64,000 nt of DNA from Auanema rhodensis (taxonomy: Eukaryota; Nematoda; Chromadorea; Rhabditida; Rhabditidae): the NCBI GenBank assembly GCA_964057225.1, contig OZ059898.1, positions 10,540,001-10,604,000 of the forward strand. Direction: 5' to 3'. The notes under the pieces are model-generated. The model did not search any database. It worked only from the letters and a program-made list of their open reading frames with translations, and had not been told where the DNA came from. A program made the position numbers and the translations under genes. Below are positions 47,861 through 60,730 of this stretch, in pieces (the stretch's first letter is position 1; every line of letters starts with the position of its first letter).

Positions 47861-47931
47861 GCATCGGTGATTCAGTGGTAGAATGCTCGCCTGCCACGCG
47901 GGCGACCCGGGTTCGATTCCTGGCCGATGCA
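47861..47931 (+). tRNA. tRNA-Gly-GCC: tRNA-Gly(GCC), G10A/C63U variant
   Basis: GTGATTCAG and GATTCCTGG as in the 33-37 kb group, so this allele has been copied to distant array positions. 1,325 bp from the previous gene. Confidence 0.93.
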
Positions 47932-49187
47932 ACTTCATTTTTATAAAAAAATATCATTTATATTTTATAAAGACTGTTTTAGTTCAACAGTTTTACTCGC
48001 TTTAACAGTTTTACTTTACTTTTGTTGGAATTTCAAGTGTTATAATCAAATTAGGAAACAAGAAGTGTTTCTCTTTGATTTTTTTTCTTTGTTTAATCTT
48101 AATCATGGAAACTTTTAATAAAAACTGTTACCATATTTTAGCCGACAATCAGTTAATAGTAGAGAGAGCTAAACTTTATTTTTTTTCTTAAACTTACAAT
48201 TGTCTTCAAATCGCTCAACTTTTTTCGTCGCTTTCTCTATTTTATTCTACTGTTTTTGGAATTTCAAGTATTATAATCAAATAAGTAAACAAGAAGTGTT
48301 TCTCTTTGATTTTTTTTCTTTGTTTAATCTTAATCATGGAAACTTTCAATAAAAACTGTTACCTTATTTTAGCCGATAATCAGTTAATAGTAGAGATAGG
48401 TGAACTTTAATTCTTTTCTAAAACTTACAATTGTCTTCAAATCGTTCAACAGTCTTGCTCGCTTGAATAGTTTTACTTTACTTTTGTTGGAATTTCAACT
48501 GTTATAATCAAATTAGAAAACAAGAAGTGTTTCTCTTTGATTTTTTTTCTTTGTTTAATCTTAGTCATGGAAACTTTTAATAAAAACTGTTACCATATTT
48601 TAGCCGACAATCAGTTAATAGTAGAGAGAGCTAAACTTTAATTTTTTTCTTCAACTTACAATTGTCTTCAAATCGTTCAACAGTTTTACTCGCTTGAATA
48701 GTTTTACTTTACTTTTGTTGGAATTTCAAGTGTTATAATCAAATTAGAAAACAAGAAGTGTTTCTCTTTGATTTTTTTTCTTTGTTTAATCTTAATCATG
48801 GAAACTTTTAATAAAAACTGTTACCATATTTTAGCCGACAATCAGTTAATAGTAGAGAGAGCTAAACTTTATTTTTTTTCTTAAACTTACAATTGTCTTC
48901 AAATCGCTCAACTTTTTTCGTCGCTTTCTCTATTTTATTCTACTGTTTTTGGAATTTCAAGTATTATAATCAAATAAGTAAACAAGAAGTGTTTCTCTTT
49001 GATTTTTTTTCTTTGTTTAATCTTAATCATGGACACTTTCAATAAAAACTGTTACCTCATTTTAGCCGATAATCAGTTAATAGTAGAGATAGCTGAACTT
49101 TAATTCTTTTCTAAAACTTACAATTCTCTTCAAATCAGTAGAACTTGACTTTTCATAATTTTTCGGAAACAATCTAACATTTTCGAA

Positions 49188-49258
49188 GCATCGGTGGTTC
49201 AGTGGTAGAATGCTCGCCTGCCACGCGGGCGACCCGGGTTCGATTCCCGGCCGATGCA
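49188..49258 (+). tRNA. tRNA-Gly-GCC: tRNA-Gly(GCC), canonical
   Basis: Reference sequence, 1,327 bp (n=4) from the previous gene. Confidence 0.97.
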
Positions 49259-51669
49259 ACTTCATTTTTATAAAAAAATATCATTTATATTTTATAAAGA
49301 CTGTTTTAGTTCAACAGTTTTACTCGCTTTAACAGTTTTACTTTACTGTTTTTGGAATTTCAAGTATTATAATCAAATAAGTAAACAAGAAGTGTTTCTC
49401 TTTGATTTTTTTTCTTTGTTTAATCTTAATCATGGAAACTTTTAATAAAAACTGTTACCATATTTTAGCCGACAATCATTAAATAGTAGAGAGAGCTAAA
49501 CTTTAATTTTTTTCTAATACTTACAATTGTCTTCAAATCGTTCAACAGTTTTACTCGCTTGAATAGTTTTACTTTACTTTTGTTGGAATTTCAAGTGTTA
49601 TAATCAAATTAGAAAACAAGAAGTGTTTCTCTTTGATTTTTTTTCTTTGTTTAATCTTAATCATGGAAACTTTTAATAAAAACTGTTACCATATTTTAGC
49701 CGACAATCAGTTAATAGTAGAGAGAGCTAAACTTTAATTTTTTTCTTCAACTTACAATTGTCTTCAAATCGTTCAACAGTCTTGCTCGCTTGAATAGTTT
49801 TACTTTACTTTTGTTGGAATTTCAACTGTTATAATCAAATTAGAAAACAAGAAGTGTTTCTCTTTGATTTTTTTTCTTTGTTTAATCTTAATCATGGAAA
49901 CTTTCAATAAAAACTGTTACCTTATTTTAGCCGATAATCAGTTAATAGTACAGATAGCTAAACTTTAATTTTTTTCTTCAACTTACAATTGTCTTCAAAT
50001 CGTTCAACAGTTTTACTCGCTTGAATAGTTTTACTTTACTTTTGTTGGAATTTCAAGTGTTATAATCAAATTAGAAAACAAGAAGTGTTTCTCTTTGATT
50101 TTTTTTCTTTGTTTAATCTCAATCATGGAAACTTTTAATAAAAACTGTTATCATATTTTAGCCGACAATCATTAAATAGTAGAGAGAGCTAAACTTTAAT
50201 TTTTTTCTAATACTTACAATTCTCTTCAAATCGTTAAACTGTTTTTGTCGCTTTCTCAATTTTATTCTACTGTTTTTGGAATTTCAAGTATTATAATCAA
50301 ATAAGTAAACAAGAAGTGTTTCTCTTTGATTTTTTTTCTTTGTTTAATCTTAATCATGGAAACTTTTAATAAAAACTGTTACCATATTTTAGCCGATAAT
50401 CAGTTAATAGTAGAGATAGCTAAACTTTAATTTTTTTCTTCAACTTACAATTGTCTTCAAATCGTTCAACAGTTTTACTCGCTTGAATAGTTTTACTTTA
50501 CTTTTGTTGGAATTTCAAGTGTTATAATCAAATTAGAAAACAAGAAGTGTTTCTCTTTGATTTTTTTTCTTTGTTTAATCTCAATCATGGAAACTTTTAA
50601 TAAAAACTGTTATCATATTTTAGCCGACAATCATTAAATAGTAGAGAGAGCTAAACTTTAATTTTTTTCTAATACTTACAATTCTCTTCAAATCGTTAAA
50701 CTGTTTTTGTCGCTTTCTCAATTTTATTCTACTGTTTTTGGAATTTCAAGTATTATAATCAAATAAGTAAACAAGAAGTGTTTCTCTTTGATTTTTTTTC
50801 TTTGTTTAATCTTAATCATGGAAACTTTCAATAAAAACTGTTACCTTATTTTAGCCGATAATCAGTTAATAGTACAGATAGCTAAACTTTAATTTTTTTC
50901 TTCAACTTACAATTGTCTTCAAATCGTTCAACAGTTTTACTCGCTTGAATAGTTTTACTTTACTTTTGTTGGAATTTCAAGTGTTATAATCAAATTAGAA
51001 AACAAGAAGTGTTTCTCTTTGATTTTTTTTCTTTGTTTAATCTCAATCATGGAAACTTTTAATAAAAACTGTTATCATATTTTAGCCGACAATCATTAAA
51101 TAGTAGAGAGAGCTAAACTTTAATTTTTTTCTAATACTTACAATTCTCTTCAAATCGTTAAACTGTTTTTGTCGCTTTCTCAATTTTATTCTACTGTTTT
51201 TGGAATTTCAAGTATTATAATCAAATAAGTAAACAAGAAGTGTTTCTCTTTGATTTTTTTTCTTTGTTTAATCTTAATCATGGAAACTTTTAATAAAAAC
51301 TGTTACCATATTTTAGCCGACAATCATTAAATAGTAGAGAGAGCTAAACTTTATTTTTTTTCTAATACTTACAATTCTCTTCAAATCGTTCAACTGTTTT
51401 TGTCGCTTTCTCAATTTTATTCTACTGTTTTTGGAATTTCAAGTATTATAATCAAATAAGTAAACAAGAAGTGTTTCTCTTTGATTTTTTTTCTTTGTTT
51501 AATCTTAATCATGGAAACTTTCAATAAAAACTGTTACCTTATTTTAGCCGATAATCAGTTAATAGTAGAGATAGCTGAACTTTAATTCTTTTCTAAAACT
51601 TACAATTCTCTTCAAATCAGTAGAACTTGACTTTTCATAATTTTTCGGAAACAATCTAACATTTTCGAA

Positions 51670-51740
51670 GCATCGGTGGTTCAGTGGTAGAATGCTCGCC
51701 TGCCACGCGGGCGACCCGGGTTCGATTCCCGGCCGATGCA
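51670..51740 (+). tRNA. tRNA-Gly-GCC: tRNA-Gly(GCC), canonical
   Basis: Reference sequence after the longest tRNA-free run in the arm, 2,482 bp (n=9). Within that run the spacer 49,860-51,290 alternates two monomer subtypes with a ~462-bp dimer period. Confidence 0.97.
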
Positions 51741-52994
51741 ACTTCATTTTTATAAAAAAATATCATTTATATTTTATAAAGACTGTTTTAGTTCAACAGT
51801 TTCACTCGCTTTAACAGTTTTACTTTACTTTTGTTGGAATTTCAAGTGTTATAATCAAATTAGGAAACAAGAAGTGTTTCTCTTTGATTTTTTTTTTGTT
51901 TAATCTTAATCATGGAAACTTTTAATAAAAACTGTTACCATATTTTAGCCGACAATCAGTTAATAGTAGAGAGAGCTAAACTTTATTTTTTTTCTTAAAC
52001 TTACAATTGTCTTCAAATCGCTCAACTTTTTTCGTCGCTTTCTCTATTTTATTCTACTGTTTTTGGAATTTCAAGTATTATAATCAAATAAGTAAACAAG
52101 AAGTGTTTATCTTTGATTTTTTTTCTTTGTTTAATCTTAATCATGGAAACTTTCAATAAAAACTGTTACCTTATTTTAGCCGATAATCAGTTAATAGTAG
52201 AGATAGCTGAACTTTAATTCTTTTCTAAAACTTACAATTCTCTTCAAATCGTTCAACAGTCTTGCTCGCTTGAATAGTTTTACTTTACTTTTGTTGGAAT
52301 TTCAACTGTTATAATCAAATTAGAAAACAAGAAGTGTTTCTCTTTGATTTTTTTTCTTTGTTTAATCTTAGTCATGGAAACTTTTAATAAAAACTGTTAC
52401 CATATTTTAGCCGACAATCAGTTAATAGTAGAGAGAGCTAAACTTTAATTTTTTTCTTCAACTTACAATTGTCTTCAAATCGTTCAACAGTTTTACTCGC
52501 TTGAATAGTTTTACTTTACTTTTGTTGGAATTTCAAGTGTTATAATCAAATTAGAAAACAAGAAGTGTTTCTCTTTGATTTTTTTTCTTTGTTTAATCTT
52601 AATCATGGAAACTTTTAATAAAAACTGTTACCATATTTTAGCCGACAATCAGTTAATAGTAGAGAGAGCTAAACTTTATTTTTTTTCTTAAACTTACAAT
52701 TGTCTTCAAATCGCTCAACTTTTTTCGTCGCTTTCTCTATTTTATTCTACTGTTTTTGGAATTTCAAGTATTATAATCAAATAAGTAAACAAGAAGTGTT
52801 TCTCTTTGATTTATTTTCTTTGTTTAATCTTAATCATGGAAACTTTCAATAAAAACTGTTACCTTATTTTAGCCGATAATCAGTTAATAGTAGAGATAGC
52901 TGAACTTTAATTCTTTTCTAAAACTTACAATTCTCTTCTAATCAGTAGAACTTGACTTTTCATAATTTTTCGGAAACAATCTAACATTTTCGAA

Positions 52995-53065
52995 GCATCG
53001 GTGATTCAGTGGTAGAATGCTCGCCTGCCACGCGGGCGACCCGGGTTCGATTCCTGGCCGATGCA
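52995..53065 (+). tRNA. tRNA-Gly-GCC: tRNA-Gly(GCC), G10A/C63U variant
   Basis: Fifth and last G10A/C63U copy; sister of 47,861 at an offset of 5,134 bp. Confidence 0.93.
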
Positions 53066-54783
53066 ACTTCATTTTTATAAAAAAATATCATTTATATTTT
53101 ATAAAGACTGTTTTAGTTCAACAGTTTTACTCGCTTTAACAGTTTTACTTTACTTTTGTTGGAATTTCAAGTGTTATAATCAAATTAGGAAACAAGAAGT
53201 GTTTCTCTTTGATTTTTTTTCTTTGTTTAATCTTAATCATGGAAACTTTTAATAAAAACTGTTACCATATTTTAGCCGACAATCAGTTAATAGTAGAGAG
53301 AGCTAAACTTTATTTTTTTTCTTAAACTTACAATTGTCTTCAAATCGCTCAACTTTTTTCGTCGCTTTCTCTATTTTATTCTACTGTTTTTGGAATTTCA
53401 AGTATTATAATCAAATAAGTAAACAAGAAGTGTTTCTCTTTGATTTTTTTTCTTTGTTTAATCTTAATCATGGAAACTTTCAATAAAAACTGTTACCTTA
53501 TTTTAGCCGATAATCAGTTAATAGTAGAGATAGGTGAACTTTAATTCTTTTCTAAAACTTACAATTGTCTTCAAATCGTTCAACAGTCTTGCTCGCTTGA
53601 ATAGTTTTACTTTACTTTTGTTGGAATTTCAACTGTTATAATCAAATTAGAAAACAAGAAGTGTTTCTCTTTGATTTTTTTTCTTTGTTTAATCTTAGTC
53701 ATGGAAACTTTTAATAAAAACTGTTACCATATTTTAGCCGACAATCAGTTAATAGTAGAGAGAGCTAAACTTTAATTTTTTTCTTCAACTTACAATTGTC
53801 TTCAAATCGTTCAACAGTTTTACTCGCTTGAATAGTTTTACTTTACTTTTGTTGGAATTTCAAGTGTTATAATCAAATTAGAAAACAAGAAGTGTTTCTC
53901 TTTGATTTTTTTTCTTTGTTTAATCTTAATCATGGAAACTTTTAATAAAAACTGTTACCATATTTTAGCCGACAATCAGTTAATAGTAGAGAGAGCTAAA
54001 CTTTATTTTTTTTCTTAAACTTACAATTGTCTTCAAATCGCTCAACTTTTTTCGTCGCTTTCTCTATTTTATTCTACTGTTTTTGGAATTTCAAGTATTA
54101 TAATCAAATAAGTAAACAAGAAGTGTTTCTCTTTGATTTTTTTTCTTTGTTTAATCTTAATCATGGACACTTTCAATAAAAACTGTTACCTTATTTTAGC
54201 CGATAATCAGTTAATAGTAGAGATAGCTGAACTTTAATTCTTTTCTAAAACTTACAATTCTCTTCAAATCGTTCAACAGTTTTACTCGCTTGAATAGTTT
54301 TACTTTACTTTTGTTGGAATTTCAAGTGTTATAATCAAATTAGAAAACAAGAAGTGTTTCTCTTTGATTTTTTTTCTTTGTTTAATCTTAATCATGGAAA
54401 CTTTTAATAAAAACTGTTACCATATTTTAGCCGACAATCAGTTAATAGTAGAGAGAGCTAAACTTTAATTTTTTTCTTCAACTTACAATTGTCTTCAAAT
54501 CGTTCAACAGTTTTACTCGCTTGAATAGTTTTACTTTACTTTTGTTGGAATTTCAAGTGTTATAATCAAATTAGAAAACAAGAAGTGTTTCTCTTTGATT
54601 TTTTTTCTTTGTTTAATCTTAATCATGGAAACTTTTAATAAAAACTGTTACCATATTTTAGCCGACAATCAGTTAATAGTAGAGAGAGCTGAACTTTAAT
54701 TCTTTTCTAAAATTTACAATTCTCTTCAAATCAGTAGAACTTGACTTTTCATAATTTTTCGGAAACATTCTAACATTTTCGAA

Positions 54784-54854
54784 GCATCGGTGGTTCAGTG
54801 GTAGAATGCTCGCCTGCCACGCGGGCGACCCGGGTTCGATTCCCGGCCGATGCA
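54784..54854 (+). tRNA. tRNA-Gly-GCC: tRNA-Gly(GCC), canonical
   Basis: Reference tRNA. The 5' flank differs by GGAAACATTCTAAC for GGAAACAATCTAAC. 1,789 bp (n=6) from the previous gene. Confidence 0.97.
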
Positions 54855-56110
54855 ACTTCATTTTTATAAAAAAATATCATTTATATTTTATAAAGACTGT
54901 TTTAGTTCAACAGTTTTACTCGCTTTAACAGTTTTACTTTACTGTTTTTGGAATTTCAAGTATTATAATCAAATAAGTAAACAAGAAGTGTTTCTCTTTG
55001 ATTTTTTTTCTTTGTTTAATCTTAATCATGGAAACTTTTAATAAAAACTGTTACCATATTTTAGCCGACAATCATTAAATAGTAGAGAGAGCTAAACTTT
55101 AATTTTTTTCTAATACTTACAATTGTCTTCAAATCGTTCAACAGTTTTACTCGCTTGAATAGTTTTACTTTACTTTTGTTGGAATTTCAAGTGTTATAAT
55201 CAAATTAGAAAACAAGAAGTGTTTCTCTTTGATTTTTTTTCTTTGTTTAATCTTAATCATGGAAACTTTTAATAAAAACTGTTACCATATTTTAGCCGAC
55301 AATCAGTTAATAGTAGAGAGAGCTAAACTTTAATTTTTTTCTTCAACTTACAATTGTCTTCAAATCGTTCAACAGTCTTGCTCGCTTGAATAGTTTTACT
55401 TTACTTTTGTTGGAATTTCAACTGTTATAATCAAATTAGAAAACAAGAAGTGTTTCTCTTTGATTTTTTTTCTTTGTTTAATCTTAGTCATGGAAACTTT
55501 TAATAAAAACTGTTATCATATTTTAGCCGACAATCAGTTAATAGTAGAGAGAGCTAAACTTTAATTTTTTTCTTCAACTTACAATTGTCTTCAAATCGTT
55601 CAACAGTTTTACTCGCTTGAATAGTTTTACTTTACTTTTGTTGGAATTTCAAGTGTTATAATCAAATTAGAAAACAAGAAGTGTTTCTCTTTGATTTTTT
55701 TTCTTTGTTTAATCTTAATCATGGAAACTTTTAATAAAAACTGTTATCATATTTTAGCCGACATTCAGTTAATAGTAGAGAGAGCTAAACTTTAATTTTT
55801 TTCTTCAACTTACAATTGTCTTCAAATCGTTCAACAGTTTTACTCGCTTGAATAGTTTTACTTTACTTTTGTTGGAATTTCAAGTGTTATAATCAAATTA
55901 GAAAACAAGAAGTGTTTCTCTTTGATTTTTTTTCTTTGTTTAATCTTAATCATGAAAACTTTTGATAAAAACTGTTACCATATTTTAGCCGATAATCAGT
56001 TAATAGTAGAGAGAGCTAAACTTTATTTTTTTTCTTAAACTTACAATTGTCTTCAAATCAGTAGAACTTGACTTTTCATAATTTTTCGGAAACAATCTAA
56101 CATTTTCGAA

Positions 56111-56181
56111 GCATCGGTGGTTCAGTGGTAGAATGCTCGCCTGCCACGCGGGCGACCCGGGTTCGATTCCCGGCCGATGCA
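56111..56181 (+). tRNA. tRNA-Gly-GCC: tRNA-Gly(GCC), canonical
   Basis: Reference tRNA, 1,327 bp (n=4) from the previous gene. The upstream monomer is of a different subtype (TTTTTTTTCTTAAAC) fused directly to the cassette, indicating an exchange just upstream. Confidence 0.97.
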
Positions 56182-57206
56182 ACTTCATTTTTATAAAAAA
56201 ATATCATTTATATTTTATAAAGACTGTTTTAGTTCAACAGTTTTACTCGCTTTAACAGTTTTACTTTACTTTTGTTGGAATTTCAAGTGTTATAATCAAA
56301 TTAGGAAACAAGAAGTGTTTCTCTTTGATTTTTTTTCTTTGTTTAATCTTAGTCATGGAAACTTTTAATAAAAACTGTTACCATATTTTAGCCGACAATC
56401 AGTTAATAGTAGAGAGAGCTAAACTTTAATTTTTTTCTTCAACTTACAATTGTCTTCAAATCGTTCAACAGTCTTGCTCGCTTGAATAGTTTTACTTTAC
56501 TTTTGTTGGAATTTCAACTGTTATAATCAAATTAGAAAACAAGAAGTGTTTCTCTTTGATTTTTTTTCTTTGTTTAATCTTAATCATGGAAACTTTTAAT
56601 AAAAACTGTTACCATATTTTAGCCGACAATCATTAAATAGTAGAGAGAGCTAAACTTTAATTTTTTTCTAATACTTACAATTCTCTTCAAATCGTTCAAC
56701 TGTTTTTGTCGCTTTCTCAATTTTATTCTACTGTTTTTGGAATTTCAAGTATTATAATCAAATAAGTAAACAAGAAGTGTTTCTCTTTGATTTTTTTTCT
56801 TTGTTTAATCTTAATCATGGAAACTTTTAATAAAAACTGTTACCATATTTTAGCCGACAATCATTAAATAGTAGAGAGAGCTAAACTTTAATTTTTTTCT
56901 AATACTTACAATTCTCTTCAAATCGTTCAACTGTTTTTGTCGCTTTCTCAATTTTATTCTAGTGTTTTTGGAATTTCAAGTATTATAATCAAATAAGTAA
57001 ACAAGAAGTGTTTCTCTTTGATTTATTTTCTTTGTTTAATCTTAATCATGGAAACTTTCAATAAAAACTGTTACCTTATTTTAGCCGATAATCAGTTAAT
57101 AGTAGAGATAGCTGAACTTTAATTCTTTTCTAAAACTTACAATTCTCTTCAAATCAGTAGAACTTGACTTTTCATAATTTTTCGGAAACAATCTAACATT
57201 TTCGAA

Positions 57207-57277
57207 GCATCGGTGGTTCAGTGGTAGAATGCTCGCCTGCCACGCGGGCGACCCGGGTTCGATTCCCGGCCGATGCA
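57207..57277 (+). tRNA. tRNA-Gly-GCC: tRNA-Gly(GCC), canonical
   Basis: Reference sequence, 1,096 bp (n=3) from the previous gene. Confidence 0.97.
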
Positions 57278-57837
57278 ACTTCATTTTTATAAAAAAATAT
57301 CATTTATATTTTATAAAGACTGTTTTAGTTCAACAGTTTCACTCGCTTTAACAGTTTTACTTTACTTTTGTTGGAATTTCAAGTGTTATAATCAAATTAG
57401 GAAACAAGAAGTGTTTCTCTTTGATTTTTTTTTGTTTAATCTTAATCATGGAAACTTTTAATAAAAACTGTTACCATATTTTAGCCGACAATCAGTTAAT
57501 AGTAGAGAGAGCTAAACTTTATTTTTTTTCTTAAACTTACAATTGTCTTCAAATCGCTCAACTTTTTTCGTCGCTTTCTCTATTTTATTCTACTGTTTTT
57601 GGAATTTCAAGTATTATAATCAAATAAGTAAACAAGAAGTGTTTCTCTTTGATTTTTTTTCTTTGTTTAATCTTAATCATGGAAACTTTCAATAAAAACT
57701 GTTACCTTATTTTAGCCGATAATCAGTTAATAGTAGAGATAGCTGAACTTTAATTCTTTTCTAAAACTTACAATTCTCTTCAAATCAGTAGAACTTGACT
57801 TTTCATAATTTTTCGGAAACAATCTAACATTTTCGAA

Positions 57838-57908
57838 GCATCGGTGGTTCAGTGGTAGAATGCTCGCCTGCCACGCGGGCGACCCGGGTTCGATTCCCGG
57901 CCGATGCA
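57838..57908 (+). tRNA. tRNA-Gly-GCC: tRNA-Gly(GCC), canonical
   Basis: Reference sequence, 631 bp from the previous gene, sharing the small T-tract loss with 42,093. Confidence 0.97.
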
Positions 57909-59163
57909 ACTTCATTTTTATAAAAAAATATCATTTATATTTTATAAAGACTGTTTTAGTTCAACAGTTTTACTCGCTTTAACAGTTTTACTTTACTTTT
58001 GTTGGAATTTCAAGTGTTATAATCAAATTAGGAAACAAGAAGTGTTTCTCTTTGATTTTTTTTCTTTGTTTAATCTTAATCATGGAAACTTTCAATAAAA
58101 ACTGTTACCTTATTTTAGCCGATAATCAGTTAATAGTACAGATAGCTAAACTTTAATTTTTTTCTTCAACTTACAATTGTCTTCAAATCGTTCAACAGTT
58201 TTACTCGCTTGAATAGTTTTACTTTACTTTTGTTGGAATTTCAAGTGTTATAATCAAATTAGAAAACAAGAAGTGTTTCTCTTTGATTTTTTTTCTTTGT
58301 TTAATCTCAATCATGGAAACTTTTAATAAAAACTGTTATCATATTTTAGCCGACAATCATTAAATAGTAGAGAGAGCTAAACTTTAATTTTTTTCTAATA
58401 CTTACAATTCTCTTCAAATCGTTCAACTGTTTTTGTCGCTTTCTCAATTTTATTCTACTGTTTTTGGAATTTCAAGTATTATAATCAAATACGTAAACAA
58501 GAAGTGTTTCTCTTTGATTTTTTTCTTTGTTTAATCTTAATCATGGAAACTTTTAATAAAAACTGTTACCATATTTTAGCCGACAATCATTAAATAGTAG
58601 AGAGAGCTAAACTTTATTTTTTTTCTAATACTTACAATTCTCTTCAAATCGTTCAACTGTTTTTGTCGCTTTCTCAATTTTATTCTACTGTTTTTGGAAT
58701 TTCAAGTATTATAATCAAATAAGTAAACAAGAAGTGTTTCTCTTTGATTTTTTTTCTTTGTTTAATCTTAATCATGGAAACTTTTAATAAAAACTGTTAC
58801 CATATTTTAGCCGACAATCATTAAATAGTAGAGAGAGCTAAACTTTAATTTTTTTCTAATACTTACAATTCTCTTCAAATCGTTCAACTGTTTTTGTCGC
58901 TTTCTCAATTTTATTCTAGTGTTTTTGGAATTTCAAGTATTATAATCAAATAAGTAAACAAGAAGTGTTTCTCTTTGATTTATTTACTTTGTTTAATCTT
59001 AATCATGGAAACTTTCAATAAAAACTGTTACCTTATTTTAGCCGATAATCAGTTAATAGTAGAGATAGCTGAACTTTAATTCTTTTCTAAAACTTACAAT
59101 TCTCTTCAAATCAGTAGAACTTGACTTTTCATAATTTTTCGGAAACAATCTAACATTTTCGAA

Positions 59164-59234
59164 GCATCGGTGGTTCAGTGGTAGAATGCTCGCCTGCCAC
59201 GCGGGCGACCCGGGTTCGATTCCCGGCCGATGCA
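59164..59234 (+). tRNA. tRNA-Gly-GCC: tRNA-Gly(GCC), canonical
   Basis: Reference sequence, 1,326 bp (n=4) from the previous gene. It is the last gene before damaged copies begin to appear. Confidence 0.97.
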
Positions 59235-59797
59235 ACTTCATTTTTATAAAAAAATATCATTTATATTTTATAAAGACTGTTTTAGTTCAACAGTTTTACT
59301 CGCTTTAACAGTTTTACTTTACTTTTGTTGGAATTTCAAGTGTTATAATCAAATTAGGAAACAAGAAGTGTTTCTCTTTGATTTTTTTTCTTTGTTTAAT
59401 CTCAATCATGGAAACTTTTAATAAAAACTGTTATCATATTTTAGCCGACAATCATTAAATAGTAGAGAGAGCTAAACTTTAATTTTTTTCTAATACTTAC
59501 AATTCTCTTCAAATCGTTAAACTGTTTTTGTCGCTTTCTCAATTTTATTCTACTGTTTTTGGAATTTCAAGTATTATAATCAAATAAGTAAACAAGAAGT
59601 GTTTCTCTTTGATTTTTTTTCTTTGTTTAATCTTAATCATGGAAACTTTTAATAAAAACTGTTACCTTATTTTAGCCGATAATCAGTTAATAGTAGAGAT
59701 AGCTGAACTTTAATTCTTTTCTAAAACTTACAATTCTCTTCAAATCAGTAGAACTTGACTTTTCATAATTTTTCGGAAACAATCTAACATTTTCGAA

Positions 59798-59865
59798 GCA
59801 TCGGTGGTTCAGTGGTAGAATGCTCGCATACGCTGGCGACCCGGGTTCGATTCCCGGCCGATGCA
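59798..59865 (+). pseudogene. tRNA-Gly pseudogene with destroyed anticodon arm
   Basis: 68 nt. The acceptor, D and T arms match the reference, but the anticodon arm reads CTCGCATACGCTGGCGAC where CTCGCCTGCCACGCGGGCGAC is expected. There is a net loss of 3 nt, no GCC anticodon in a 7-nt loop, and no paired 5-bp stem. A and B boxes are intact, so it may still be transcribed, but it cannot decode glycine. Confidence 0.9.
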
Positions 59866-60659
59866 ACTTCATTTTTAAAAAAAAATATCATTTATATTTT
59901 ATAAAGACTGTTTTAGTTCAACAGTTTTACTCGCTTTAACAGTTTTACTTTACTTTTGTTGGAATTTCAAGTGTTATAATCAAATTAGGAAACAAGAAGT
60001 GTTTCTTTTTGATTCTTTTTTTTGTTTAATCCTAATCATGGAAACTTTTAATAAAAACTATTACCATATTTTAGCCGACAATCATTAAATAGTAGAGAGA
60101 GCTAAACTTTAATTTTTTTCTAATACTTACAATTCTCTTCAAATCGTTCAACTGTTTTTGTCGCTTTCTCAATTTTATTCTACTGTTTTTAAGAATTTCA
60201 AGTATTATAATCAAATAAGTAAACAAGAAGTGTTTCTCTTTGATTTTTTTTCTTTGTTTAATCTTAATTATGGAAACTTTCAATAAAAACTGTTACCTTA
60301 TTTTAGCCGATAATCAGTTAATAGTACAGCTAGCTGAACTTTAATTCTTTTCTAAAACTTACAATTCTCTTCAAATCGTTCAACTGTTTATGTCGCTTTC
60401 TCAATTGTTTTTTACTTTTTTTCGAATTTCAAGTATTATAATCAAATAAGAAAACAAGAAGTGTTTCTTTTTGATTCTTTTTTTTTGTTTAATCCTAATC
60501 ATGGAAACTTTTTATAAAAAATGTTACCATATTTTAGCCGACAATCAGTTAATAGTAGAGAGAACTAATTTTTAATTATTTTCTAAAACTTACAATTCTC
60601 TTCAAATCAGTAGAACTTGCCTTTTCATAATTTTTCGGAAACAATCTAACATTTTCGAA

Positions 60660-60730
60660 GCATCGGTGGTTCAGTGGTAGAATGCTCGCCTGCCACGCGG
60701 GCGACCCGGGTTCGATTCCCGGCCGATGCA
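60660..60730 (+). tRNA. tRNA-Gly-GCC: tRNA-Gly(GCC), canonical body, weak terminator
   Basis: Reference tRNA with the TTTT-only 3' flank (ACTTCACTTTTCT), like 30,503. Flanking monomers are older types also seen at 28.4-30.5 kb. Confidence 0.96.

Larger units (their letters stand above)
46536..54200 (+). repeat. Duplicated ~2.5-kb block, offset 5,134 bp
   Basis: The block starting at 46,536 reappears at 51,670 with the same tRNA spacing of 1,325 bp. Private markers are shared: CAGTTTCACTCGC just after the first tRNA, a shortened TTTTTTTTTGTTTAATC tract, the G10A/C63U tRNA (47,861 and 52,995), and TGGACACTTTC at 49,032 and 54,166, exactly 5,134 bp apart. Agreement ends near 49,060/54,200. Confidence 0.8.
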
